Origin: M2408 sp044348665 | GTDB lineage: Bacteria > Bacteroidota > Bacteroidia > Flavobacteriales_D > Crocinitomicaceae | Direction: 5' to 3' | Assembly (NCBI GenBank): GCA_044348665.1 | Contig: JBIKSI010000049.1 | Coordinates: forward strand, 1 to 21,410 | DNA length: 21,410 nucleotides | Shown here: in pieces, positions 7,372 to 15,748 of the stretch | How the letters are laid out: every line of letters begins with the position of its first letter | Position numbering within the stretch: position 1 is the first letter of the stretch | Position numbers and translations under genes: made by a program | The notes under the pieces: model-generated | Told to the model about the DNA's origin: nothing | Databases searched by the model: none | Seen by the model: only the letters and a program-made list of their open reading frames with translations

Positions 7372-7379
7372 CAAATTTA
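7372..7379 (-). promoter_or_regulatory. Candidate -7 element for ppa
   Basis: TAAATTTG on the minus strand fits TAnnTTTG and would give a leader of roughly 55-60 bases before the ppa start at 7309. No clear -33 TTTG lies at the right spacing, only a run of T, so the call is tentative. Confidence 0.4.
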
Positions 7380-7514
7380 CTAAAAACGGATAAGAATAAA
7401 AAATAATTTACAAATACCTATTCAGTTTAAAGGTGCATTTATTAGAACAATAGGAATTGTTTAAGCTTAAATTAGCAATAATGAAGCAAATTTTAACTTC
7501 TAACTAGTATAGCG

Positions 7515-7546
7515 GTTTTTATTTTGAATACAAAAGTGTATCTTTG
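7515..7546 (+). promoter_or_regulatory. Candidate promoter of aspS
   Basis: TATCTTTG (7539-7546) matches the -7 consensus, with a T run at 7516-7520 at about 18-19 bases upstream serving as a weak -33 element. The ATG at 7565 is 18 bases after the box. Confidence 0.6.
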
Positions 7547-7564
7547 TTCCTTTAATTTTAAGCA

Positions 7565-9313
7565 ATGTATAGATCTCACACAAACGGCGAATTACGCATA
7601 GAACATATTGGAACAAAAGTAACACTTGCAGGTTGGATGCAACGCTCACGTGACCTTGGTGGAATGACTTTTATTGATTTACGTGACCGCTACGGAGTCA
7701 CTCAATTGGCTTTCAACTTGGAAGAAAACGCTGATTTGTGCATGCAAGCTCGTAAATTAGGTCGTGAATTTGTGATTCAAGTAGAAGGAACGGTAATCGA
7801 ACGTTCTTCGAAAAATAAAAACATGCCAACAGGTGAAATTGAAATCATCGTTGACAAATTAACAGTATTAAACGCCGCAAAAACGCCTCCGTTTACAATA
7901 GAAGATGAAACAGATGGTGGTGAGGAAATTAGAGCTCAATACCGTTATTTAGACTTGAGAAGAAATCCGGTGCAAGAAAAATTGCGTTTGAGAAATAAAG
8001 TGGCACTTGAAACGCGCAAATATTTAGATAGTTTAGATTTTTTAGATGTGGAAACTCCTTATTTAATTAAGTCTACTCCTGAAGGGGCAAGAGATTTCGT
8101 TGTTCCAAGTAGAATGAATGAAGGTGAATTTTACGCTTTGCCACAATCTCCACAAACATTCAAACAATTGTTGATGGTTTCAGGATTTGATCGTTATTAC
8201 CAAATCGTAAAGTGCTTCCGAGATGAGGATTTACGTGCTGATAGACAACCAGAATTTACACAAATTGATTGTGAAATGGCATTTGTTGAACAGGAAGATA
8301 TTTTGCAAACATTTGAAGGATTAATCAAACACTTATTTAAAACTGTTCGTGGAATTGAATTCGACGGAGCTTTTCCAAGAATGGATTACGCTGAAGCGAT
8401 GGCAAAATATGGTTCAGACAAACCAGACATCCGTTTTGGAATGGAATTCGTAGACATGACTGAACTTGTTAAAGGCAAAGATTTCCCTGTTTTTGACAAT
8501 GCAGAAACTATTTTAGCAATCAATGCTGAACAAGCAAATTCATACACACGTAAACAAATAGATGCACTTACGGATTGGGTAAAACGTCCACAAATTGGAG
8601 CTACAGGACTCATTTATTTACGTTGCAATGAAGATGGCACTTTAAAAAGTTCGGTTGATAAATTCTATTCAGAGGAAGAATTGAAAAAATGGGCTGAAAA
8701 AACTAATGCAAAAGCAGGAGATTTAATTTTCTTGTTATGTGGAGACTTGGACAAGGTTAGAAAACAAATGAATGAATTGCGTTTGCACCTTGGAAATGAA
8801 CTTGGATTGAGAAATCCAAATGATTTCAAACCACTGTGGGTATTGGATTTCCCTCTATTGGAATGGGACGAAGAAAACGGAAGATACCATGCCATGCACC
8901 ATCCATTTACCTCACCAAAACCAGAAGATTTCCATTTAATTGGAACCGATCCTGGAAAAGTTCGTGCAAATGCTTATGATTTAGCCATGAATGGTGTAGA
9001 ATTGGGTGGAGGTTCTATTCGTATTCACGACAGAGATTTGCAATCACAGATGTTTGATTTACTTGGATTTACTAAAGAGGAAGCACAAAACCAATTTGGA
9101 TTTTTGATGAACGCTTTTGAATTTGGTGCACCACCACACGGAGGATTGGCTTTTGGATTGGATCGCTTGGTTGCAACGATGGGCGGATCAGATTCCATCA
9201 GAGATTACATCGCTTTCCCGAAAAATAACCGCGGTCGTGATGTGATGATTGACGCTCCATCTTTATTAAATGAGGAGCAATTGAAAGAATTAAATATTCA
9301 ATTGAGAAAATAA
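7565..9313 (+). CDS. aspS: Aspartyl-tRNA synthetase
   Basis: Encodes 582 residues, the usual length for bacterial AspRS, which attaches aspartate to tRNA(Asp). The N-terminal OB-fold anticodon-binding domain (about 1-105) contains GWMQRSRDLGGMTFIDLRDR. The class II catalytic core has motif 2 (FRDEDLRADRQPEFTQID, near 218-235) and motif 3 (GLDRLVATMGG from about 531). The bacterial-type insertion domain lies between (about 280-420). Start: the first ATG, shortly after a -7 promoter box. The gene is single, bounded by a promoter and a strong terminator. Whether the enzyme is discriminating or also charges tRNA(Asn) cannot be decided from this window. Confidence 0.97.
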   Translation: MYRSHTNGELRIEHIGTKVTLAGWMQRSRDLGGMTFIDLRDRYGVTQLAFNLEENADLCMQARKLGREFVIQVEGTVIERSSKNKNMPTGEIEIIVDKLTVLNAAKTPPFTIEDETDGGEEIRAQYRYLDLRRNPVQEKLRLRNKVALETRKYLDSLDFLDVETPYLIKSTPEGARDFVVPSRMNEGEFYALPQSPQTFKQLLMVSGFDRYYQIVKCFRDEDLRADRQPEFTQIDCEMAFVEQEDILQTFEGLIKHLFKTVRGIEFDGAFPRMDYAEAMAKYGSDKPDIRFGMEFVDMTELVKGKDFPVFDNAETILAINAEQANSYTRKQIDALTDWVKRPQIGATGLIYLRCNEDGTLKSSVDKFYSEEELKKWAEKTNAKAGDLIFLLCGDLDKVRKQMNELRLHLGNELGLRNPNDFKPLWVLDFPLLEWDEENGRYHAMHHPFTSPKPEDFHLIGTDPGKVRANAYDLAMNGVELGGGSIRIHDRDLQSQMFDLLGFTKEEAQNQFGFLMNAFEFGAPPHGGLAFGLDRLVATMGGSDSIRDYIAFPKNNRGRDVMIDAPSLLNEEQLKELNIQLRK

Positions 9314-9333
9314 AACTATAAAAGTTAATTATA

Positions 9334-9367
9334 AGCGATGGAGGCAGGTACTTCATCGCTTTTTTTG
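9334..9367 (+). terminator. Rho-independent terminator of aspS
   Basis: AGCGATGGAG and CTTCATCGCT (9334-9360) form a 10-bp stem with one G-U pair around the loop GCAGGTA, followed by a run of T (9361-9366). It starts 20 bases after the aspS stop. The opposite strand has no T run after the stem, so it probably does not stop tdk transcripts. Confidence 0.88.
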
Positions 9368-9452
9368 TAGCTTTTTCCTGCTTTTCATTGCAATCTTTTT
9401 TTGAGAAAAAAAGGATTTTCATTTCAATCAGGGCTAGGGCGAGTTATTTATT

Positions 9453-10028
9453 CTACTTCGCCACCTTATTATAACAACCTCGACACAATGGCTGGTATTT
9501 TTCCACTGCTCCCACCAACACTTGTCCTTCTTCATTCACAATTCTATTTGAAATGTAAGCTAGATTTCCGCAAGACATACAAATGGCATGCACTTTCGTA
9601 ACGTATTCAGCAACGCACATCAATTCTGGCATCGGACCAAATGGTTTACCTAAATAATCCATATCGAGTCCAGCCAAGATGACGCGAACTCCTTTTCGAG
9701 CCAATTCAGTGCAAACATCAACTAGTTCCTGATCAAAAAATTGGGCTTCGTCAAAGGCAATGATTCGTTCGTTTTTCCATAAACTTAAAGCTTCTTTCGA
9801 ATGTTCAATCACGTGCGCTTCTAAGGAAGAACCTTTATGACTTACGACGGCTTTTTCGGCGTAGCGATTATCAATTTTCGGCTTAAAAAGTAATATTTTT
9901 TGATTCGCAAACTCAGCTCTTTTTAACCTGCGAATTAACTCTTCAGTCTTTCCTGAAAACATAGATCCACAAATTACTTCAATCCAACCTTGTTGTCTCC
10001 CTTCCATTGGAAAATGCTCTAAAAACAT
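9453..10028 (-). CDS. tdk: Thymidine kinase (type II)
   Basis: Encodes 191 residues of a cytoplasmic thymidine kinase, which phosphorylates thymidine to dTMP using ATP in pyrimidine salvage. The Walker A loop GSMFSGKT is at 21-28, the catalytic glutamate sits in FDEAQFF (E94), and four zinc-binding cysteines occur as CMSC (150-153) and CRGC (182-185). Length and layout are typical of the TK1-like family. The start MFLEHFPMEG gives the common arrangement, with the P-loop about 20 residues in; a second Met at residue 8 is an alternative. It converges on aspS. No -7 box was found in the 228-base gap upstream. Confidence 0.95.
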   Translation of the reverse strand: MFLEHFPMEGRQQGWIEVICGSMFSGKTEELIRRLKRAEFANQKILLFKPKIDNRYAEKAVVSHKGSSLEAHVIEHSKEALSLWKNERIIAFDEAQFFDQELVDVCTELARKGVRVILAGLDMDYLGKPFGPMPELMCVAEYVTKVHAICMSCGNLAYISNRIVNEEGQVLVGAVEKYQPLCRGCYNKVAK

Positions 10029-10256
10029 ACTTTTTTATTTGAAATTTATACCAAATTGCTTCCTTGAGCTTATTAACATTTTTAAGAGAAAAACTTTTTC
10101 AACTCCGTTTTAATCCGAGCATGTTATTGCCTAATTTTAGCGTGCAAAAGTCAGTATAAGAAAGACATCAACTTTTAAAGCGTTCGAAACTTTTCTTTTT
10201 TGTTGAAAAATAAGTTTGCACATCAAAAATAACTAAATTCAAAAAACGATAATATT
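10029..10256. other. Divergent intergenic region
   Basis: This 228-base AT-rich gap between the divergent tdk and glutamate-rich protein genes holds no ORF or RNA gene that I can see. The only promoter-like element noted is TAAGTTTG at 10211-10218, fitting TAnnTTTG and pointing rightward to the gene starting at 10257. Confidence 0.5.
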
Positions 10257-11360
10257 ATGTCAAAATTTGGCTCAAAAGAAGAACTTCTAAAATCAATTGA
10301 AGCAATTTTTAATCAAATGCACAGCGGGAAATTAAGCATGGACGATCTTGAATCCCTCGTTGAACAAACACGTGAATTAAATGAAAGAGCATTAATTTTG
10401 AGGTATAAAGCCTACGAAGAACAAGTGTTTGGTGAAGCAAAAATGAACATGGAAGTTATTTCGGAAACCATGGAGGAGGAAATCGCTTTACCTTCAAAAA
10501 TGAACGAAGTTTCTGACGAATTTCTTACTTCTGACAACTCTATTGAGGCGCAAGTTACTTTGCCTTCAACAGGATTATTTGAAGTAACAAATGAGGAAAT
10601 GGAATCTCCTTTTGAAATAGAAACGAAAAAAGAAGAGCCAAAAGAAGCAATTTTTGATTTCGATGTGTTTAATCAGGTTCCAGAAGAAAAATTTGTTGAA
10701 GAAGAAATCGAGGAGGAAGAAGAAATTTTTGAAAATGCTGCCACAGATTCCTTGGAAGAAGAATTGGAGGAAGAAATTATTCACCGTTCAGAAGAAGAAT
10801 TTGAGCAAGTGGAAAATCATTCAAGCGAATATACTGGTGAAGATGATATTGAAGATTTGAACGAGGATTTCAGAGTTGCAAATTTCATGGAGGAAAGTAT
10901 GGATCACATGGATAGCAGTAGCTCCGAAGATCACTTGAGAGAATCTGAATTTGAAGTACGTTCAGAAAACACTGCACCGACAGAAGAAGAAATCGTTGAA
11001 AGTCAAGCAACAACTTCCTTTGAGTCAAAGCCTGTAGAACCAACATTTCAGCAAGAAGTAAAAACTGTGAGCATTTTTAAAAGCATTTTAGATTCAAACG
11101 ATAATTCAACGCATTTATTTATCAGTAAATTAGACACCTTGATTGGAGCCTTTGGTTTCAATGAAAAATACCAATGCATACAAGAATTGTTCAATGGCTC
11201 GTCAGAAGATTTTAATCAAGCAATTGACGTTCTTGATACCCTAACAAACTTCCAAGAAGCTGAAAAACAATTGGAATTTTATGTCCATTTAAATAAATGG
11301 GATTTAGAAAGCGAAATTGTGGCTGAGTTTGTTAGAAAAATTGAAAGAAGGTTTAGGTAA
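10257..11360 (+). CDS. Glutamate-rich protein of unknown function
   Basis: Encodes 367 residues without signal peptide or membrane segment, so probably cytoplasmic. Three parts are visible. A helical N-terminal domain (about 1-65; EELLKSIEAIFNQMHSGKLS, LESLVEQTRELNERALILRY) is followed by a very acidic, low-complexity middle (about 70-270, with runs such as EEEIEEEEEIFE) that is probably disordered. A compact helical C-terminal domain closes the protein (about 275-367; KLDTLIGAFGFNEKYQCIQE, LFNGSSEDFNQAIDVLDTL). From memory, proteins with a similar conserved tail and variable acidic middle occur in many Flavobacteriales, all uncharacterised. It converges with the restriction cassette: its stop is only 7 bases from the stop of the terminal HNH gene. 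No enzymatic motif seen, so no function is proposed. Confidence 0.8.
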   Translation: MSKFGSKEELLKSIEAIFNQMHSGKLSMDDLESLVEQTRELNERALILRYKAYEEQVFGEAKMNMEVISETMEEEIALPSKMNEVSDEFLTSDNSIEAQVTLPSTGLFEVTNEEMESPFEIETKKEEPKEAIFDFDVFNQVPEEKFVEEEIEEEEEIFENAATDSLEEELEEEIIHRSEEEFEQVENHSSEYTGEDDIEDLNEDFRVANFMEESMDHMDSSSSEDHLRESEFEVRSENTAPTEEEIVESQATTSFESKPVEPTFQQEVKTVSIFKSILDSNDNSTHLFISKLDTLIGAFGFNEKYQCIQELFNGSSEDFNQAIDVLDTLTNFQEAEKQLEFYVHLNKWDLESEIVAEFVRKIERRFR

Positions 11361-11367
11361 AAGAAGA

Positions 11368-12345
11368 TTATTTTTTTAAAATCATTGATCGATGATATTC
11401 TAAATATTTTTCTCTTCCTTCAATTGGTAAATGTGAAATGATTTTATTGTCTGAAATACCGAGTTTTGAATAGGTCATATTAGATAGAAAGGGAGATAAA
11501 ATTGTTTTTTTATCATCTGTAAATGACAAAAAGCCTCTATCAAAAAGTCTGTCAAAAGTTGGTGTTAACATGAATCCATTGTATGGGTCAAGTTTTTCAA
11601 AATCATCTGATGCTACCCAAGGTTTTATGTGACTTGCAATCAATAATCGATCATCTGAAATTAATGTTATTGGGCAAAAAGGGCACATGTCTAATAATTT
11701 CTTTCTATACTCACCTTGACCAACTCTCGCTCTAAAAAGTTGTTTCTTTTCTGATTCATCTATTGGTTCATCTTGAATTTCCTCTTTTTCTTTTTCAATA
11801 AAATAAGGGTGTTCAACTTCACCAAAATAGTCAGCGAATAATCGAAAATAGTAATTTAGTCTTCCATTTTCATCCATTAATTTAATAACAGAAATATAAG
11901 TAATGTTTGGTAAAGATAATTCTCTAATTATTTTGTAGGCAGGGTCGTCTGAATTTACATAAACTCTTGGCCCAGCTATTTGTGATTGCTCAACGACTTG
12001 AAATTCTATTTTTTCAGGTAATGAATCAATTTTTGTTTTTCGATCCTTCCATAAATTTGGTAGAATCTCTTTGTTTAGATAAGGTTGTTCAGGTTTTAGA
12101 TACTCAATCTTTGTTTCTTCAAGATATTTTTGTAAATCTTGTTTCAATAGAAAACAAGGTATGGAGAATCCATTATTTCCAAAAAAATTTCTTGTTTCGT
12201 CATTATCTTGTCCAATATATAATTTAGCTTCTCCATTTCCACCACCAATCTTATTTTGACGCACAACAAAACTATCAGCAATTGTGATTTTTTCTTTGGT
12301 ATCAATAACTTTGTATGAGTGATTTACTATTAAAATTTCCATCAA
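11368..12345 (-). CDS. HNH endonuclease, second nuclease of the R-M cassette
   Basis: Encodes 325 residues. The C-terminal third is an HNH nuclease domain of the HNH_2 type: CPFC (221-224), LLIASHIKPW with the catalytic histidine H239, then YNGFMLTPTFDRLFD with N256. The N-terminal 200 residues were not recognised and probably supply DNA recognition or dimerisation. It is the last gene of the leftward cassette and follows the other nuclease after a 9-base gap. It shares with that gene the HNH core and a closing motif (YLEYHRSMI here, YFNYHRLEF there), but the rest is dissimilar to the eye. The context next to a C5 methyltransferase makes it a type II restriction enzyme or subunit. Recognition sequence cannot be read from the sequence. 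Confidence 0.85.
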   Translation of the reverse strand: MMEILIVNHSYKVIDTKEKITIADSFVVRQNKIGGGNGEAKLYIGQDNDETRNFFGNNGFSIPCFLLKQDLQKYLEETKIEYLKPEQPYLNKEILPNLWKDRKTKIDSLPEKIEFQVVEQSQIAGPRVYVNSDDPAYKIIRELSLPNITYISVIKLMDENGRLNYYFRLFADYFGEVEHPYFIEKEKEEIQDEPIDESEKKQLFRARVGQGEYRKKLLDMCPFCPITLISDDRLLIASHIKPWVASDDFEKLDPYNGFMLTPTFDRLFDRGFLSFTDDKKTILSPFLSNMTYSKLGISDNKIISHLPIEGREKYLEYHRSMILKK

Positions 12346-12354
12346 TTTTTAGCT

Positions 12355-13458
12355 TTAGTTCTCTTTTTCTCTTTTTTTAAACTCTAATCTATGGTAATTA
12401 AAGTATTCATTATTTGATTGATTTATTGTCATTTTAAATTTATTCAAATCAACAATACATCCTTTGATTATTTTTTCTTTAGTTAATTTATCTAATCTGC
12501 TCTGCGTCCAGATTAATTTCCCATCTTCATCAAATGTTATCAAAAATTTGTCAAATAGCTTATCAAACATTGGAGTCAGAAGTATACCATTATTTTCATC
12601 GAGTCTTTCATCGTTGTTTGAAACACTCCACGGTTTAATATGACTTGCTATTAATAATTTATCATCAAAAATCTCTGTAAATGCACATGAATTTCTATTT
12701 GATTTAAGAAGGTCGGTTCTAAATTTTGATTGTCCAATTCTAATTTTGGCTATAGCTTCTTTTATCGTATTAATTTCATCTTGAGGAATATGTAATTTTT
12801 CAATTGACTTAGAAAGAATTTCTTCAACATTATCTGAAGAATATAACACTGTAACTGTGTATGATAAATCCCATCTAAATGTTATAATATTATCTGTAAA
12901 AGATTCGAATTCAAAATTCAAAAAAGATAAATGAGGTATTAAAAATTCACGAACCAATTCAAAAACATCCTCAGTATCATGATAATTAAACCATTTTAAA
13001 TAAGGTTTTGCTTGTTTTTTGTCACTAATAAAAACTAAATCCGAATAAAACGACAAATCTTCAGTATTTATTTTATTAAATTTCTGTATAACATTTTCAA
13101 GTTCAAAATTAGGGTTATGATAAAGGTCGGAATATTGTTTCAAAAAAGCGTCAATAAAAGGAATCAAAGACAATAATGATTGCTTATTTATTATATTCAT
13201 TACTTTTATTCCTTGACCTTTTTGTAAAGTCTGAGGGTGTATTGTTTTATCTTTTAATCGTTCTTTACATAAATTATGAACTTCGATTAATTTCGTCCTC
13301 AATGGATCTTGAAATTTATTTATAAACTGCTCGGGTACTCCCAAATAAAAAAGATTATTGCCTCCATCTTTTCTATGAGCTTTTAACCTTCTATTATCAT
13401 TTTTAGTTCTTTTAACTACTTCATTAGCTATACTAAAGGGAATAGGAAATATGTTCAT
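12355..13458 (-). CDS. HNH endonuclease, first nuclease of the R-M cassette
   Basis: Encodes 367 residues. The C-terminal part is an HNH_2-type domain: NSCAFTEIFDDKLLIASHIKPW (shown here in parts: C258, then ASHIKPW with H273), followed by DENNGILLTPMFDKLFD with N289/N290. Only one cysteine precedes the histidine, against CPFC in the sister nuclease, so a zinc site is less likely. Residues 1-230 match nothing I recognise. The start codon overlaps the methyltransferase stop codon (ATGA, 13455-13458), so translation is coupled to the methyltransferase and nuclease should appear after protection. Probably a type II restriction nuclease or one subunit of a two-protein nuclease with the gene that follows. 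Confidence 0.85.
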   Translation of the reverse strand: MNIFPIPFSIANEVVKRTKNDNRRLKAHRKDGGNNLFYLGVPEQFINKFQDPLRTKLIEVHNLCKERLKDKTIHPQTLQKGQGIKVMNIINKQSLLSLIPFIDAFLKQYSDLYHNPNFELENVIQKFNKINTEDLSFYSDLVFISDKKQAKPYLKWFNYHDTEDVFELVREFLIPHLSFLNFEFESFTDNIITFRWDLSYTVTVLYSSDNVEEILSKSIEKLHIPQDEINTIKEAIAKIRIGQSKFRTDLLKSNRNSCAFTEIFDDKLLIASHIKPWSVSNNDERLDENNGILLTPMFDKLFDKFLITFDEDGKLIWTQSRLDKLTKEKIIKGCIVDLNKFKMTINQSNNEYFNYHRLEFKKREKEN

Positions 13459-14936
13459 TTACCCGCAAATTTAGTAATATCCATTTGTTTCATTAACGCT
13501 ATCAATACATCAACAACTATACTATTCCCTGCTTGTCTATACATTTGGGTATCACTTACAACTTGTTTAAAATCGTCTCTAAACCCCATTAATCGTAAAC
13601 ATTCTTTTGGAGTTAGTTTTCTAATTCTTCCAGTATGAGTTACATAATTATCAACTCCTGCACGATGCATTTTGTGCATTGATTGTAGTAAAGGTCTTGC
13701 TACTTCTAAATCAGTTTTAACAGAGGTTTTAAAATTTTTTGTTCCAGAACTTAAAACATAATCTCTAACCTTTTCAGATAAATAATATTTTTCTTCTACT
13801 TCATTTACATTAAATAGAAACTCGTTAAACTCACTTTCGCTTTGTTCTTCAAACACAAAATCACCGTGCCAATTAAATTGTTGATTAGCTTTTTGACAAA
13901 GTGCGATATTACCATTAATTTGAGTGTAACGTTTTGTCCTATTTTTTGAGCTTGTAACAAATTTAACGCCTTTTTCTTTAAGATAGTATTTGCTATCAAT
14001 GTAGTCTTCTAAAAAATCTTGCATTTTATGCTCTAAACTTATAGCTTCGGGAAATTCGAAATCAACAGAATTATCTTTAAAACCAACAACAAAAATTCTT
14101 TCTCTGTGCTGGGGCATTCCGTAATTTTTCGCGTTTAAAACTTGATAGAAATATTTATAACCTAATTCATCAAATGTAGCTTTAATTGTTTCAAACGTAT
14201 TCCCACTATCATGGTTTATTAATCCTTTAACATTTTCAAAAATAAAAACATTAGGTTGACTTTCTTTAACAACTCTAGCAAATTCATAAAACAATGTTCC
14301 TCTAGTGTCTTCAAATCCTTTTCTTTTCCCAACCATAGAAAATGACTGACAAGGACTTCCTCCAACTAATAAATCTAATTTACCTTTGTATTTTTTTCCA
14401 TCAATATCTAAAACATTATTATACCAATTTTCAGCACCAATTTCATAATTTGCAAAATAACTTTGTTTAGCAAAATTGTCTATATCACTAGCAAATTGAA
14501 TTTGGGTTTTAAGGTTCAATCTTTTTAAAGCATATTCAATTGCTCCAATTCCAGAAAACATTGTTCCGATTCTAATAGTAGCATTAGGATTAATAAATTC
14601 TTTTTCTCTCCAATCCTGTTGAAATTTTATTCTTTCTTGATTAGTTATATATTTTGCTAACTGCTCATTTACTGAATTTAGTTCTCCTTCATAAATTTTA
14701 TATTCCTTTAATTCGTTATTAATTTTTGAAGACAAGTGTAGATTTAGGAGTTTACTTTTTTCACTCTCTAATATTTCACTCAATTTTTCAATATTTTCAA
14801 CATTTAATTTTCGTTTATCTTTCTCGATTCTACCTAAAGTAGAAGTGTCGATATCTAAATAGGACGCAACTGTTTTTAAAGTGTATCCTAATTCTGATCT
14901 TCTCTGATTGATATATTTTCCAAATGTTACACTCAT
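13455..14936 (-). CDS. C5 cytosine DNA methyltransferase with N-terminal HTH
   Basis: Encodes 493 residues. Residues 1-65 are an XRE/Cro-type helix-turn-helix (INQRRSELGYTLKTVASYL, then STLGRIEKDKRKL). A helical linker leads to a complete C5 methyltransferase: motif I FSGIG (127-131), motif IV SPCQSFS with catalytic C196, motif VI FENVKGL (E234), motif VIII QHRER (276-280), motif IX around RKLTPKECLRLMGF (439-452) and motif X QAGNS (468-472). It transfers methyl from S-adenosylmethionine to cytosine C5 in a specific site, protecting DNA from the two downstream nucleases. In M.SsoII-type enzymes such an N-terminal HTH represses the methyltransferase promoter; a GGAC-N6-GTCC repeat over the candidate promoter here fits that. 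It is the first gene of the cassette. The target site is unknown. Confidence 0.95.
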   Translation of the reverse strand: MSVTFGKYINQRRSELGYTLKTVASYLDIDTSTLGRIEKDKRKLNVENIEKLSEILESEKSKLLNLHLSSKINNELKEYKIYEGELNSVNEQLAKYITNQERIKFQQDWREKEFINPNATIRIGTMFSGIGAIEYALKRLNLKTQIQFASDIDNFAKQSYFANYEIGAENWYNNVLDIDGKKYKGKLDLLVGGSPCQSFSMVGKRKGFEDTRGTLFYEFARVVKESQPNVFIFENVKGLINHDSGNTFETIKATFDELGYKYFYQVLNAKNYGMPQHRERIFVVGFKDNSVDFEFPEAISLEHKMQDFLEDYIDSKYYLKEKGVKFVTSSKNRTKRYTQINGNIALCQKANQQFNWHGDFVFEEQSESEFNEFLFNVNEVEEKYYLSEKVRDYVLSSGTKNFKTSVKTDLEVARPLLQSMHKMHRAGVDNYVTHTGRIRKLTPKECLRLMGFRDDFKQVVSDTQMYRQAGNSIVVDVLIALMKQMDITKFAGK

Positions 14937-14949
14937 GTTTCTTGTATTA

Positions 14950-14970
14950 GGACTTTTTTGTCCAAAAATA
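14950..14970 (-). promoter_or_regulatory. Methyltransferase promoter with overlapping GGAC-N6-GTCC operator
   Basis: On the minus strand TATTTTTG (14963-14970) fits the -7 consensus, and its last G is the first base of the inverted repeat GGAC-AAAAAA-GTCC (14950-14963). Expected transcription start (about 14957) falls inside the repeat, so a bound dimer would block initiation. The repeat lies 13 bases from the start codon of the HTH-methyltransferase. From memory, the M.SsoII operator has the same GGAC/GTCC half-sites with a 5-base spacer. Confidence 0.6.
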
Positions 14971-15033
14971 GGGAATTATTTTAAATCATAAAAATTAATT
15001 TAAAATATAAATTTGTATACAAGAATAAATTCG

Positions 15034-15612
15034 CTAGTTATTATCAAAAAGTACCCCTTCAATAACCTTCGGAAAATGTTCCATTTCTAAAGCGTGAATT
15101 TTTTCTTGAATGCTTTCCACACTTTCATTATCTGCTAGTTGACATGAAAACTGAGCAATTTGCTCTCCTTTATCGTATTCTGAATTCACAAAATGAATCG
15201 TAATTCCAGTTTCTTTCTCTTTGTTTTCGAGCACTGCTTTGTGCACATGTGCTCCGTACATTCCTGCTCCACCAAATTTAGGTAACAAAGCAGGATGAAT
15301 GTTAATAATGTTTTTAGGAAAATGATTGACAAATTCTACTGGAATTTTTCGCAAATAGCCTGCTAAAACAACGAAGGAAATAGCTTCTTTTTCGCAAAGT
15401 TCAATTAAAAAATTCGCATTTTCAACCTCTTGGTTGCTACAAACAAAAACATGAACACCCTGTTTTCTGGCAGAATCAACAATTCCTGCATTTTCATTAT
15501 TTGTTAATATAAAGGCTATTTCGATTCGAGCATGATTTTCAAAATAGTTAATGATATTTAATGCATTTGAACCATTTCCTGACGCAAAAATTGCAATTTT
15601 GTTTGCTTTCAT
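15034..15612 (-). CDS. purN: Phosphoribosylglycinamide formyltransferase (GART)
   Basis: Encodes 192 residues of the folate-dependent GAR transformylase, which transfers a formyl group from 10-formyltetrahydrofolate to GAR in the third step of purine synthesis. Visible features: the N-terminal nucleotide-binding loop IAIFASGNGSN (7-17), the catalytic stretch NIHPALLPKFGGAGMYG (N104, H106) and the later aspartate in SEYDKGEQIA (D147). The Asn-His-Asp triad is complete. A -7 box lies 4 bases upstream of the ATG, predicting a leaderless mRNA, with a 10-bp inverted repeat further upstream. It is divergent from acpP, an arrangement that as far as I recall is conserved in Bacteroidota. The 97 bases downstream separate it from the same-strand restriction cassette. 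Confidence 0.95.
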   Translation of the reverse strand: MKANKIAIFASGNGSNALNIINYFENHARIEIAFILTNNENAGIVDSARKQGVHVFVCSNQEVENANFLIELCEKEAISFVVLAGYLRKIPVEFVNHFPKNIINIHPALLPKFGGAGMYGAHVHKAVLENKEKETGITIHFVNSEYDKGEQIAQFSCQLADNESVESIQEKIHALEMEHFPKVIEGVLFDNN

Positions 15613-15616
15613 ATTA

Positions 15617-15668
15617 CAAAGTTAAGGACTAAAAATCAAAAACAGCTTTCAAATTTCTTTTTTAGTCC
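15617..15668 (-). promoter_or_regulatory. purN promoter region with long inverted repeat
   Basis: TAACTTTG (15617-15624, minus strand) fits TAnnTTTG and is followed by four bases (TAAT) and the purN ATG. Immediately upstream, GGACTAAAAA (15626-15635 on +) and TTTTTAGTCC (15659-15668) are exact 10-bp inverted arms separated by 23 bases, placed at about -14 to -23 and -47 to -56. They could be paired half-sites for a regulator, or a hairpin. Confidence 0.5.
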
Positions 15669-15748
15669 AAAATAAGTACTAAAACCTCAATGATTTACCT
15701 TCTTTTTTAGACATAGTTGAAAAATAAAAACTATTATTTCTTGAAATA

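Noticed and set aside
7446..7461. AACAAT-AGGA-ATTGTT inverted repeat between ppa and aspS
   Set aside because: Only 6 bp per arm and about 90 bases from either predicted promoter; kept out for lack of support.
10575..10784. Phenylalanine-rich leftward ORF
   Set aside because: It is the antisense reading of the glutamate-rich segment (GAA/GAG gives TTC/CTC) and has no other support.
11381..11396. ATCAT-TGATCG-ATGAT hairpin at the convergent end of the glutamate-rich gene and the HNH gene
   Set aside because: A 5-bp AT-rich stem inside the HNH coding end is too weak to call as a terminator.
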